From the NCBI RefSeq assembly GCF_001042615.1, contig NZ_AP012327.1:806001-870000 (forward strand): a DNA stretch of 64,000 nucleotides, given 5' to 3'. Each line of letters starts with the position of its first letter. Positions within the stretch are counted from its first letter, which is position 1. The DNA comes from Bifidobacterium catenulatum subsp. kashiwanohense JCM 15439 = DSM 21854. GTDB lineage: Bacteria; Actinomycetota; Actinomycetes; Actinomycetales; Bifidobacteriaceae. Below the pieces are notes generated by a model. It was not told the origin of the DNA and ran no database searches. It saw only the letters and a list, made by a program, of their open reading frames with translations. Positions 41,761 through 50,796 of the stretch are shown one piece after another. Both the position numbers and the translations under genes were made by a program.

Positions 41761-44310
41761 ATGACAACGCAATCGCAGGAATCAGCAGTAAAGCCATTAT
41801 TCGGCTTTCGCGCGCTCATATCCGATCTTGCCGACTGGATTCGTCGGCACCGTATGACCTTGGGCTTCGTGCTGTTCATCACGCTGTTCAATGTCGGCAT
41901 GCAGCTCGTATGCGGCATCAGACATACGCAATTTCCGCCGCAATTGTCGCGCGTGAGTTTTGATGCGCTCGCGCATGGGCGCTGGTATACCGTGCCGGTC
42001 TCACTGCTGTCGGTGCCTCAGTTGGGTCGTTTGCTGATCGACATTCCACTGATACTTATAGCATTCGGCTTATGCGAAACGGTGATTGGAAAGGCGAAGA
42101 CGGCATGGGTGTCGCTGATCACCACACTTGGCGGCATAACGCTCGGCATGGGATTATGCTCGCTGTTCGCAGGCAAAAGTCCGCAATGGCATGCGATTTC
42201 GCATGATGGAGCGATTCTGGGGCCGCTGGTTGTTGTGGTGGGCACGCTGATGTGCGCCAGCGCATTCACCGCCATGCTGTGGCGTCGGCGCATTCGTGTG
42301 ATCGGCTATAGCGTGGTGCTGATCATGTTCCTCTACCGTGGCGAAGCCGGCGATTATTGTTTGCTGGCTGCCGCGCTGATCGGTCATGTGCTTGGTTATT
42401 TGATGGCGTCCGAGAGTCAAGGCGATGTGTACAGGCATGGCGCCTTGTACGAGATGCGCAGGCTGATTGGTATGGCTGCCGGCGTGCAGGCGGTCGGTTC
42501 GCTGGTTGCCGTTTCCTCAAGACAATCATTCGGATTGCTTTCCATGTTCGGCTTGCTGACCGGTTCCACGGAATTCGACACGGAACAAGTGTTGGATTGC
42601 CTCAACGGTTCCTCGCATGCCAACTGTTTTGCGCAATATCGTATGATGCGATTCACCATGCCCGGAAACTGGCTGGTGTCGTTGATGCCGACGCTGATGC
42701 TGCTGTTGATCGCATGGGGTCTGTATCGCGGACGCCGCATTGCCGCCGTGTTAAGTGTGCTGTTCAATGCATGCACGGTGGTACTTGCGATGCTGTTTTA
42801 TGTGGTGCTTCCGCTGCAATATGTTGGCGATTCGCAGGCTGATGCGTTGCCTGCGTTGGCTCGTCATGGTGCGTTTCACGCGATGTTCTCCACTATGGCA
42901 TTGCCGTTGATTTTTATCGTTATCGTCATTGCGTTCCGTCAGTGTTTTACGATTCGCACTAGAAGTGAGATTATGTTGCGTGCTGCGGCAGGTGTATTGT
43001 CGGCTTTTCTGTTGTTGGGATTGATGTATGTCGGGTATGGGCTTGCCTCGCCCGAGGATTTCAACGAAAGCCCACAATTGATTGCATTGCTCGCCGATTA
43101 TGCGCAACGATTGTTGCCGATCGGACTGCTGAGTGGTATCGAACCTGAGTTTGTACCCGTCGGGCAAATCTCCTTGCTGGTATATCAGTGCGTCGGTCCG
43201 GTGTTTTGGATTATCACTCTGCTGTGTGTTTGGGATTGTTTGCGGGATCGTTCCATGGTGAATGACGCTTCACGCCATCGTGTTGACGCGATTATTCCGC
43301 TTGGCGGCGAATCCATGTCATTCATGGCAACTTGGGAAGGCAATGATTACTGGTTTTCTGCAACCGGACGTTCCGCAATCGCCTATCGAGTGTCGTACGG
43401 TATCGCATTGACGGTGACAGGACCATTCGGAGATCCAAACGAATATACGGAAGATCTCACTGATTTCGCAACATTCTGCACACAACATTCCTGGACGCCC
43501 GTGTTTTACAGCGTACACGAGCCACAGCGAGCCGAACTCGCCAAAGCCGGATGGGACTCACTTGACGTTGGCACGGAAATGATCGTCAATCCCAACGAAT
43601 GGCAAACCCGAGGCAAGAAATGGCAGGACGTGCGCACCGCCATCAACAAAGCCAAACGAGACGGCATCACCGACGTGCTCACCACTTTCAAGGAGGCACC
43701 CTTCTCCGTGCAAACGCAGATTCGTGAGATTTCCGCACAGTGGGCCGGCAAAAAGGCCCTGCCGGAAATGGGATTCACCTTGGGCGGCGTCGACGAACTG
43801 ATCGACTCTCGGGTGCGCCTGCTCTACGCGGTCGACGGCAACGGCAAAGTCCTTGGCGTAACCAGCTGGCTGCCCACCTATCGTAACGGCACAATCATCG
43901 GTTGGACGCTTGACTTTATGAGGCACCGCACCGACAGTGTCAACGGCATCATGGAATTCCTGATTGCACGCATGGCTGAACGACTACGCGACGAAGGCAA
44001 CGTGGAATTCATGAGCCTATCGGCGGCGCCACTGGCCGGTATGGGATCCAACAAAAGCGAACATGAGGAAAGCGAAGTGTTACGTCATGCACTGCAAATG
44101 GTCGCAGACATCATGGAACCAGCATACGGATTCCACTCACTGTTCCGTTTCAAACTGAAATTCCACCCCGACGAAGAGAAAGTGTATATCTGCTATCCCG
44201 ACGCGGCCAAACTGCCGCAAATATCGCTTGCTGTGGCGCAAGCCTACGTGCCGTCGCTCACACCTGCCGAAGCCATGCGTTTTGTGCGCACCATCACGCC
44301 ACATGATTGA
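41761..44310 (+). CDS. MprF-like aminoacyl-lipid synthase (DUF2156) with long membrane half
   Basis: The protein is 849 residues. The N-terminal half (about 1-500) holds twelve or more helices; the first part resembles a rhomboid-type bundle. The C-terminal half is a DUF2156 domain with ESMSFMATWEGNDYWFSATG, WQTRGKKWQDVRTAINKAKR and VEFMSLSAAPLAG, a GNAT-type fold that transfers an amino acid from tRNA to a lipid. This typically adds Lys or Ala to phosphatidylglycerol, lowering surface charge. It follows the membrane esterase gene by 96 bp, and both likely tune envelope charge. Confidence 0.82.
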   Translation: MTTQSQESAVKPLFGFRALISDLADWIRRHRMTLGFVLFITLFNVGMQLVCGIRHTQFPPQLSRVSFDALAHGRWYTVPVSLLSVPQLGRLLIDIPLILIAFGLCETVIGKAKTAWVSLITTLGGITLGMGLCSLFAGKSPQWHAISHDGAILGPLVVVVGTLMCASAFTAMLWRRRIRVIGYSVVLIMFLYRGEAGDYCLLAAALIGHVLGYLMASESQGDVYRHGALYEMRRLIGMAAGVQAVGSLVAVSSRQSFGLLSMFGLLTGSTEFDTEQVLDCLNGSSHANCFAQYRMMRFTMPGNWLVSLMPTLMLLLIAWGLYRGRRIAAVLSVLFNACTVVLAMLFYVVLPLQYVGDSQADALPALARHGAFHAMFSTMALPLIFIVIVIAFRQCFTIRTRSEIMLRAAAGVLSAFLLLGLMYVGYGLASPEDFNESPQLIALLADYAQRLLPIGLLSGIEPEFVPVGQISLLVYQCVGPVFWIITLLCVWDCLRDRSMVNDASRHRVDAIIPLGGESMSFMATWEGNDYWFSATGRSAIAYRVSYGIALTVTGPFGDPNEYTEDLTDFATFCTQHSWTPVFYSVHEPQRAELAKAGWDSLDVGTEMIVNPNEWQTRGKKWQDVRTAINKAKRDGITDVLTTFKEAPFSVQTQIREISAQWAGKKALPEMGFTLGGVDELIDSRVRLLYAVDGNGKVLGVTSWLPTYRNGTIIGWTLDFMRHRTDSVNGIMEFLIARMAERLRDEGNVEFMSLSAAPLAGMGSNKSEHEESEVLRHALQMVADIMEPAYGFHSLFRFKLKFHPDEEKVYICYPDAAKLPQISLAVAQAYVPSLTPAEAMRFVRTITPHD

Positions 44311-44445
44311 CGGTACGTCAGATTTGGCATGGTAGCAGCTTTGACAGAATGTCAGACTTGAGACGGTCCATGATTCTGGGATAGCTCGGGTCTACACTAA
44401 AGAACGGTTCATAAAGTACTACTTTTCCTGATGGAAGGGGTCAGC

Positions 44446-45894
44446 ATGTCAGCTGAAGCAAACGTCGGCGTAGTCGGTCTTGCCGCAATGGGCGGTAGTC
44501 TCGCGCGTAACCTCGCACACCACGGCAACAAAGTGGCCGTGTTCAACCGCTCCTACGGTCGTACCGAAAAGCTCATGAACGAGCACGGCAGCGAAGGCGA
44601 ATTCTTCCCGGCGAAAACCCTCGAAGAGTTCGTGGACAGTCTCATCAAGCCGCGCACCGCCATCATCATGGTCAAGGCCGGAGAGCCGACCGACGCCATG
44701 ATCAACGCGCTCGCCGACCTGATGGAACCAGGAGACATCATCGTCGACGCAGGCAACGCCTACTTCCCAGACACCATTCGTCGCGAGAAGGAAATCAGCG
44801 CTCGCGGCTTGCATTTCGTCGGATGCGGCGTGTCCGGTGGTGAGGAAGGCGCTCTGCTTGGACCTTCCATGATGCCGGGAGGCTCCGAAGAATCCTGGAA
44901 GACGCTGAAGCCGATTTTCGAATCCATCGCAGCAAAGGCCGAAGGCGAGCCGTGCGTCACCCATATCGGACTTAACGGTGCCGGCCACTTCGTCAAGATG
45001 GTGCACAATGGCATCGAATACTCCGATATGCAGCTCATCGCTGAAAGCTACGATCTGATGCGTCGCGGCCTTGGCATGACCCCGGCTGAGATCGGTGACG
45101 TGTTCGAAGAATGGAACAAGACCGAACTTGACTCTTACCTGATCGAAATCACCGCTGAAGTGCTGCATCAGGTCGATAAGAAGACCGGCAAGCCGCTGGT
45201 TGATCTGATCGTCGACCATGCTGGTATGAAGGGCACTGGCACGTGGACCGTGCAGACCGCACTGTCTCTGGCCGTTCCGGTCACCGGTATCGCCGAAGCC
45301 GTGTTCGCCCGTGGTCTTTCCTCCGAAGCTGATCTGCGTGAGGAAGCCCAGAAGCAGGGCTTCGCCGGCCCGAACGGCGAACTGAACCTGAACAGCGAGG
45401 AGAAGAAGGCCTTCATCGAAGACATCCGCCAGGCCCTCTACGCCTCCAAGATCGTCGCCTACGCCCAGGGCTTCAACGAGATTACCACTGCCGCCGAAGA
45501 ACACGGCTGGGATATCGATCTGGCTGCCGTGGCACGCATCTGGCGTGGCGGCTGCATCATCCGTGCGAAGTTCCTCAACCGTATTTCCGAAGCGTTCGAA
45601 TCCGGTGAGGCCAACGTGTCGCTGCTGTTCGCCCCGTACTTCAAGAACGCCATCGAAACCGCCGAGAAGTCTTGGCGTAACGTGGTGGCTCAGGCCGCCA
45701 TCAACGGCCTGCCGACTCCGGCGTTCGCTTCGTCTCTGTCGTACTTCGACGGCCTGCGTTCCAAGCGTCTGCCTGCCGCTCTGATTCAGGGTCAGCGTGA
45801 CTATTTCGGCGCTCACACCTATCAGCGTGTGGACCAGTCGGGCGCGTTCCACACGCTGTGGGCTGAGCCGGGTCGTGAGGAAATCGAAGCCTGA
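44446..45894 (+). CDS. gnd: 6-phosphogluconate dehydrogenase, decarboxylating
   Basis: This enzyme oxidises 6-phosphogluconate to ribulose-5-phosphate with NADP+. ATG 44446 follows GGAAGGGG and gives 482 residues, the usual length of the long form. The N-terminal Rossmann motif is GLAAMGGSLARNL. The substrate motif GVSGGEEGALLGPSMMPGG and the catalytic NGIEYSDMQLIAESYDL are complete. It is separate from zwf-opcA-pgl, 11 kb away, but completes the oxidative pentose-phosphate route with them. Confidence 0.97.
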   Translation: MSAEANVGVVGLAAMGGSLARNLAHHGNKVAVFNRSYGRTEKLMNEHGSEGEFFPAKTLEEFVDSLIKPRTAIIMVKAGEPTDAMINALADLMEPGDIIVDAGNAYFPDTIRREKEISARGLHFVGCGVSGGEEGALLGPSMMPGGSEESWKTLKPIFESIAAKAEGEPCVTHIGLNGAGHFVKMVHNGIEYSDMQLIAESYDLMRRGLGMTPAEIGDVFEEWNKTELDSYLIEITAEVLHQVDKKTGKPLVDLIVDHAGMKGTGTWTVQTALSLAVPVTGIAEAVFARGLSSEADLREEAQKQGFAGPNGELNLNSEEKKAFIEDIRQALYASKIVAYAQGFNEITTAAEEHGWDIDLAAVARIWRGGCIIRAKFLNRISEAFESGEANVSLLFAPYFKNAIETAEKSWRNVVAQAAINGLPTPAFASSLSYFDGLRSKRLPAALIQGQRDYFGAHTYQRVDQSGAFHTLWAEPGREEIEA

Positions 45895-45914
45895 TGTCCT
45901 GCATCTGATGTGAA

Positions 45915-45956
45915 GGCATGAAGGATCCCGCGATGTGCAACGGGTTCCTTCATGCC
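45915..45956 (+). terminator. Terminator after gnd
   Basis: GGCATGAAGGATCCCG pairs with CGGGTTCCTTCATGCC, 16 pairs with one mismatch (45915-45930, 45941-45956). No T-run follows, only AATT. Confidence 0.7.
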
Positions 45957-46035
45957 AATTGTGGATTGAAAGAATTCATATCTGGCTTCTTTTGGACTGC
46001 AATTGGTGTGGCTCTGGAATGGACTGGCACACGAG

Positions 46036-46075
46036 TTGTACAACGATGTAAAAGACGGTATAGTACATCGATGTA
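46036..46075 (+). promoter_or_regulatory. LacI-controlled promoter of the first GH43 gene
   Basis: TTGTAC (46036-46041) and TATAGT (46059-46064) are 17 bp apart. Operator half-palindrome TACAACGATGTAA overlaps the -35 region, and the perfect palindrome TACATCGATGTA (46064-46075) lies at the -10. The same layout recurs at 49488 and 50647. Confidence 0.8.
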
Positions 46076-46103
46076 AACCAACTATCTGTCAAGGGAGAAG
46101 CTC

Positions 46104-48215
46104 GTGCCGAATACCTATTCCCTGTTGTGTTATACGCGTGAAGCCACTGGCCGTGAAGAGGCGAACAACGAGGATATCGCCTACAGCATGCACTTGGCGC
46201 TGCGCCTTGGGGATGATGATGGCGCCAGATGGCGGCCGCTTAATGAGAATTACGGGATTTTTTTCGCTGCCGGCGTACCTATCGCCGCCGTGCCCGAAGA
46301 ATCCCGCCGCGCATGTACCGCCGCGGCGCAATACGCTGCTGATCCATACGAGGCGCCGCAGCCGGCTTCTGAAGCCGTGGGCTATGGCGCGGTGATGCCC
46401 GGTGTGGATATCACGTTGAAATCATTGAAAGACCCTTTCCTGTTCCGTCTTGCGGACGGACGATTCGGTATCGCCTCCACCCGAACCGCTCGTGGCGGCG
46501 AACCGGATGGTTCCGAAAAATCGGCTTTCCTGCTGGCTGTCAGCCATGATATGACGGCATTCGATCAGCTCGGACTGGTGACGTTGTGCACTCGCGGCGG
46601 GGTCAATCGCCCGTCCGTCGCATACGATGCTGCAACTGCTTGCTATGTCGTTTCCTGGACCGGCGATGACGGCAGACCATACGTTGCGCAAACGCACGAT
46701 ATCGAGGCTGCGGCAGGCTCGAACGAACCTCTCGACGTTGCGCGGGCGGTCCGGTCGCAAGAAACTCGATATGCGGACGATTGCGGCATTCCGAACGCCA
46801 TTCCCGGCAATGTCGTCGCTATCACCGCGGTGGAGGCGAAACGGCTTGACGAGCGATTCGGTCGCATTCGCAACGTCGGTGCGTGCGTGCCGACGCAATA
46901 TGCTGATGCGACGCAACGTGGGGAAGCCGCAAGGAACGCGATTCTGAAGCTGAACGAAACCCGCGCGGAACTGGCCTATAGCGATGGCTCGCAGTCCGCA
47001 CGTGCGGTGGATTGGGATGAGGCGCAGATCGAAGCAGTCGCGCAAGAGGCGGCCGAAGGAACGTTCGGAGTCGGTCAGACCCGCACTATCGAGGGTAGAA
47101 TCCGTCAGACGGTCTACCCCGTGCCGTTCGCCACGGAGCGTGCCGACCCGTCCGTATTCGCATGGGACTTCAACGGCGAACCGATGTTCATGTTCATCGC
47201 CACCGACGATACCGACGGCAATTGTGTGGACCCGCATGAGGGCCGCACTCACATGCCGTTGCGCATCGCGGATTCCATCGAGGCACTGTCCGACGAGGCC
47301 GGTGGTCGAACCCGGGAGATCGATCTGCTCAAGTGCGGCGATCTCAATTCGGAAGGCCGTCGCATGACCGGCTGCTTCTGGGCGCCGGAGCTGCATGTGA
47401 TTGGCGGGAAACTGAGTATTCTGTTCATGCCCTGTTTCGACGGGCCGGATCGCAACCCTGATGGCACGCCGAACGACCGCGCCGGCAAACCCGACATGTG
47501 GACCGGCAGCTGTCATATCATGCAGCTCAAGCAGCATGCCGATGGCGCCGACTTCGATCCGCGCGATCCGCAGAACTGGACGGTTCCTGAGCCGATTCTC
47601 GATTCGGATGGCGGTACGCTTAACCCCGTCCAACGCATTTCGCTCGACATGACCGTTATCTCCGACTCCGGTCGCTGGTACTACGCGTGGCAGCAGGTCG
47701 GCAGCATCTGGATCGCCGGCTTCGACCCATCCTGCCCGTCGCGGCTCACCAGCAGGCCCAGGCAGATCGTCGTACCGGAATTCGCGTGGGACAACATGAT
47801 CGCCGAGGGGCCGAACGCCATCGTCCACGAGGGTAGGATCTTCCTGATCTATTCCGGTTCGCTGGTCGGCATCGACTACACAACGGGCCTTGTCGCGGCT
47901 CCAGCCGGAGCCAATGCCGATTTGACCGACCCTGCAGTATGGACGAAACTCGATTATCCGCTGCAGAAATCCGGCGTGTACAACGGCCGTTGGCAGCTTG
48001 GCACCGGTCATGGCATGTGGTCGCACGACGAGGACGGCAATCTCATCTATGTGTTCCATAACGCCGAGTATGACAACGGGTGCTACGGCGGCCGTGACGC
48101 ACAGGTGCGGCGCGTGCATTGGTCCGCGGAAGGCATGCCGATTTTGGATATGCAGTCAGATGAGGAACTTGACCCGAGTTATGCTGATATAACGATGAAA
48201 ATTACCACTTGCTGA
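46104..48215 (+). CDS. GH43 glycoside hydrolase, long form (arabinofuranosidase type)
   Basis: This 703-residue protein starts at GTG 46104 after AGGGAG. GH43 five-blade propeller motifs are visible: LKDPFLFRLADGRFGIASTR (Asp), later FWAPELHVIGGKLSILFMP (catalytic Glu of WAPE) and WDNMIAEGPNAIVHEGRIFL. The first 90 residues and a block at 270-330 are extra. No signal peptide is present, so it works in the cytoplasm on imported oligosaccharides. The neighbours (GH43, GH51, LacI and ABC genes) make arabinose-containing chains the likely substrate; linkage cannot be told. It is part of a LacI-controlled transcript. Confidence 0.82.
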   Translation: MPNTYSLLCYTREATGREEANNEDIAYSMHLALRLGDDDGARWRPLNENYGIFFAAGVPIAAVPEESRRACTAAAQYAADPYEAPQPASEAVGYGAVMPGVDITLKSLKDPFLFRLADGRFGIASTRTARGGEPDGSEKSAFLLAVSHDMTAFDQLGLVTLCTRGGVNRPSVAYDAATACYVVSWTGDDGRPYVAQTHDIEAAAGSNEPLDVARAVRSQETRYADDCGIPNAIPGNVVAITAVEAKRLDERFGRIRNVGACVPTQYADATQRGEAARNAILKLNETRAELAYSDGSQSARAVDWDEAQIEAVAQEAAEGTFGVGQTRTIEGRIRQTVYPVPFATERADPSVFAWDFNGEPMFMFIATDDTDGNCVDPHEGRTHMPLRIADSIEALSDEAGGRTREIDLLKCGDLNSEGRRMTGCFWAPELHVIGGKLSILFMPCFDGPDRNPDGTPNDRAGKPDMWTGSCHIMQLKQHADGADFDPRDPQNWTVPEPILDSDGGTLNPVQRISLDMTVISDSGRWYYAWQQVGSIWIAGFDPSCPSRLTSRPRQIVVPEFAWDNMIAEGPNAIVHEGRIFLIYSGSLVGIDYTTGLVAAPAGANADLTDPAVWTKLDYPLQKSGVYNGRWQLGTGHGMWSHDEDGNLIYVFHNAEYDNGCYGGRDAQVRRVHWSAEGMPILDMQSDEELDPSYADITMKITTC

Positions 48216-48271
48216 CATTCGGCGCCAAAGGCGCCTGTACGAGAGGCGGGTGGTGGGGAAGGGAGAAAGGT

Positions 48272-49345
48272 ATGGTAAAGCAGACTGGCGGCAACGTCGA
48301 ACATGTGGTGACTATGCGGGACGTTGCCAAGGCGGCCGGCATGTCGGTCAAAACGGTCTCGAATGTGGTCAACGATTATGAATTCGTTTCGCAAGCCACG
48401 CGAGACAAGGTCAACAAGGCGATCGCCGAACTCGGCTATACACTGAATATGTCGGCACGTAACCTACGAAAGGGCCAGACCGGCATCATCGGTCTGGCCA
48501 TTCCCGATCTGCAGATGCCGTATTTCGCGCAGCTGTCGTCGCTGATCATTGCGGAAGCTAAGAAGGTGGGGCTGCGCGTCATTGTGGAGCCGACGCAGTA
48601 TTCGCGCGAAGGCGAGCTCGAGGCGTTGCACGGCACTCAACAGACGATGCTCGATGGGCTGATCTATTCACCACTGGAGCTTGGGCAGGATGACGTCGAC
48701 CAGCTGAACGTGGACTATCCGTTGGTGCTGATCGGTGAGCGCATCTTCACCGATGCCGTCGATCACATCGCCACGGAGAACGTGGAGGGGGCCAAGCGCG
48801 CCACCCAGTATCTGCTGAAGACCGGCTGCCGGCATGTGGCGGTAGTCGGCGTGCATCCGGGGGAGAAGGTCGGTTCTGCGGCTTTGCGCTATCGGGGATA
48901 TTTGGAAGCGCTGGAAGAGTTCGGCGTGGATTTCGACGATAGATTGGTGGCGGCGTCGATTATGTGGCACCGCAGCGACGGCGTAAGGGCCATGAACGCA
49001 CTGCTGGATTCCGGAGTCGATGTTGACGGCGTCGTCGCGTTGAACGATATGCTTGCCTCTGGTGTGATGCATGCGATTCAGATGCGCGGTCTGCGCATCC
49101 CCGAAGATGTTTCCGTGGTCGGTTTTGATAATTCCGATGATTCTCAGTTTCTTTCTCCCTCGCTGACTTCGATTGCGCCTGGGCTTGAAGCGGTCGCCCG
49201 TCTGTCGGTGAAAGTGCTCAAGGAACGCATCGATGGCCGTGATCCGAACGCCGGGCGTCCAGGGGAAAAGATATTCCGTAAGGTCTCCTCGTCTTTGGTG
49301 GTGCGGCAGTCCACTAGGCAACTGGGCGACTCCCTGATTTTCTGA
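48272..49345 (+). CDS. LacI-family repressor of the arabinose-oligosaccharide locus
   Basis: The 357-residue protein starts at ATG 48272 after GGGAGAAAGGT. The N-terminal LacI helix-turn-helix TMRDVAKAAGMSVKTVSNVV and the hinge region STARN-like MSARNLRKGQTG are followed by a periplasmic-binding-type ligand domain (GIIGLAIPDLQMPYFAQLSS to FDNSDDSQFLSPSLTSI). It follows the GH43 gene by 56 bp and is probably co-transcribed and self-regulated. Operators of the ACAACGTTGT type occur at all three promoters of the locus. Confidence 0.93.
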   Translation: MVKQTGGNVEHVVTMRDVAKAAGMSVKTVSNVVNDYEFVSQATRDKVNKAIAELGYTLNMSARNLRKGQTGIIGLAIPDLQMPYFAQLSSLIIAEAKKVGLRVIVEPTQYSREGELEALHGTQQTMLDGLIYSPLELGQDDVDQLNVDYPLVLIGERIFTDAVDHIATENVEGAKRATQYLLKTGCRHVAVVGVHPGEKVGSAALRYRGYLEALEEFGVDFDDRLVAASIMWHRSDGVRAMNALLDSGVDVDGVVALNDMLASGVMHAIQMRGLRIPEDVSVVGFDNSDDSQFLSPSLTSIAPGLEAVARLSVKVLKERIDGRDPNAGRPGEKIFRKVSSSLVVRQSTRQLGDSLIF

Positions 49346-49398
49346 AGGGGGCATCAGCCGCCACGTAAAGGTGGTTTCCGGCGGAATCTCCCACTTTG

Positions 49399-49447
49399 GT
49401 ATCCTCGCGCAGCGGTATGAGCCTATGACGCCGCTGCGCGAGGATAC
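49399..49447 (+). terminator. Hairpin after the LacI gene
   Basis: A 17-bp stem (GTATCCTCGCGCAGCGG with its complement, 49399-49415 and 49431-49447) ends the regulator transcript 54 bp past its stop. No T-run follows, so it may act as a processing or attenuation site. Confidence 0.65.
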
Positions 49448-49487
49448 GCAGCTCTGCCATATGAATTCTGCAGAATGACTCGCCGAG

Positions 49488-49527
49488 TTGTTGCAACGTT
49501 GTAAGAATGATATATTCAACGTTGTAA
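49488..49527 (+). promoter_or_regulatory. LacI-controlled promoter of the second GH43 gene
   Basis: TTGTTG (49488-49493) and TATATT (49511-49516) are 17 bp apart. TTGCAACGTTGTAA (49491-49504) and TTCAACGTTGTAA (49515-49527) are operators over the -35 and -10 regions. Confidence 0.82.
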
Positions 49528-49559
49528 ATACTGGAACATCGGATTGGAAAGGACTGAAC

Positions 49560-50576
49560 ATGGGTGTTTACCATAATCCGATCGTGCTTCAGCGCGCGGA
49601 CCCCTGGGTAATCAAGGAAAACGGCGAATACTATTTCACCGCTTCAGATCCGGAATACAATTACATCGCCATTCGCCATGCGTCAAGCATCAACGATCTG
49701 CAAAAGGCCCCCGAGACGGTGGTGTGGCGTAAGCACGAATCCGGTCCGGCGAGCATCTACATCTGGGCTCCCGAGCTGCATCGCATCAACGACGCGTGGT
49801 ACATCTACTTCGCAGGCGCCGCGACGGATTTCGAAGCGTCCGGCCTGCCGACGCACCGCATATTCGTGCTGGAGAACACCGATGACGACCCGACCTCCGA
49901 CAACTGGGTGGAGAAGGGGCAGATCATCACTCCGATTGATTCCTTCGCGCTCGACGCCACCACTGAACTGATCGATGGCGTGCAATATCTGGTATGGGCG
50001 CAGAAGGACCCCGCCATCGAGGGCAACTCCAACCTGTATATCGCAAGGATGGCCAATCCGTGGACGCTGGGCAGCGAGCCTGTCATGCTCACCAAGCCGG
50101 AATACGATTGGGAATGCATCGATTTCCTGGTCAACGAGGGGCCGGCCTTCCTACTCCATGGGAACAAGATCTACATCACGTACTCCGCCTCCGGCACTGG
50201 GATTCCGTATGCCGTGGGTCTATTGACCGCGGATCGCGGCAGCGACCTGCTGGACAAGGCATCCTGGACCAAGAGCCCGGTACCGGTGTTCGGAACCTGT
50301 GTCGAGAATGGACAGTATGGTCCGGGGCATAATTCGTTCACCAAGTCCGAGGACGGCACTGAGGATCTGATGATCTACCATTGCCGCAACTATACGCAAA
50401 TCGTTGGTGATCCATTGTTCGATCCGAACCGCCACGCACGTGTCGGCGTGGTTCGATGGACTGCGGACGGGCCCGACTTCGGTGTGCCAGAACCGGATGA
50501 TCTATGGACTCCGACCACAACCGATGTCTTACCGGCTGATGGCGGACCGCTTGCCGGAATGCCGACGGCGCGTTGA
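49560..50576 (+). CDS. GH43 exo-arabinofuranosidase-like enzyme
   Basis: The 338-residue protein is a single-domain GH43 propeller. The catalytic base is in LQRADPWVIKENGEYYFTAS (Asp), the general acid in IWAPELHRINDAWYIYFAG (Glu), and the pKa modulator is expected around TELIDGVQYLVW. The layout fits GH43 subfamily 26-like exo-alpha-1,5-arabinofuranosidases, though the subfamily is not proven. No signal peptide is seen. GGAAAGGA precedes ATG 49560. It is the first gene under its own LacI-controlled promoter. Confidence 0.85.
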   Translation: MGVYHNPIVLQRADPWVIKENGEYYFTASDPEYNYIAIRHASSINDLQKAPETVVWRKHESGPASIYIWAPELHRINDAWYIYFAGAATDFEASGLPTHRIFVLENTDDDPTSDNWVEKGQIITPIDSFALDATTELIDGVQYLVWAQKDPAIEGNSNLYIARMANPWTLGSEPVMLTKPEYDWECIDFLVNEGPAFLLHGNKIYITYSASGTGIPYAVGLLTADRGSDLLDKASWTKSPVPVFGTCVENGQYGPGHNSFTKSEDGTEDLMIYHCRNYTQIVGDPLFDPNRHARVGVVRWTADGPDFGVPEPDDLWTPTTTDVLPADGGPLAGMPTAR

Positions 50577-50646
50577 ACTGGAACGTCGCTTCCCATAATC
50601 GAATGGCATGTGGCAGAGCAATCGCTTCTTTCAGCGTGTCGCAGAT

Positions 50647-50694
50647 TTGTACAACGATGAAAAAAGCGGTATAATTGAAATTACAACGTTGTAA
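50647..50694 (+). promoter_or_regulatory. LacI-controlled promoter of the ABC sugar-transport operon
   Basis: TTGTAC (50647-50652) and TATAAT (50670-50675) are 17 bp apart. ACAACGATGA overlaps the -35, and the perfect palindrome TTACAACGTTGTAA (50681-50694) lies just past the -10. Confidence 0.85.
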
Positions 50695-50796
50695 ATGGGC
50701 GGCGAGGCCCAGCGAATCCAAGGAATCGCTCTATCGGAAACGCAACGTGAGACTATCCATCGAAGGATCGTCGAGAAAAAATGAAGGAAGGTAACA

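Noticed and set aside
44449..45852. 467-residue open frame antisense to gnd
   Set aside because: The opposite strand has a full-length dehydrogenase with all motifs; this frame has none.
46422..48119. Long open frame (565 residues) on the minus strand inside the first GH43 gene
   Set aside because: It overlaps a clear GH43 gene, has no recognisable domain, and its composition is that of an antisense shadow in GC-rich coding DNA.
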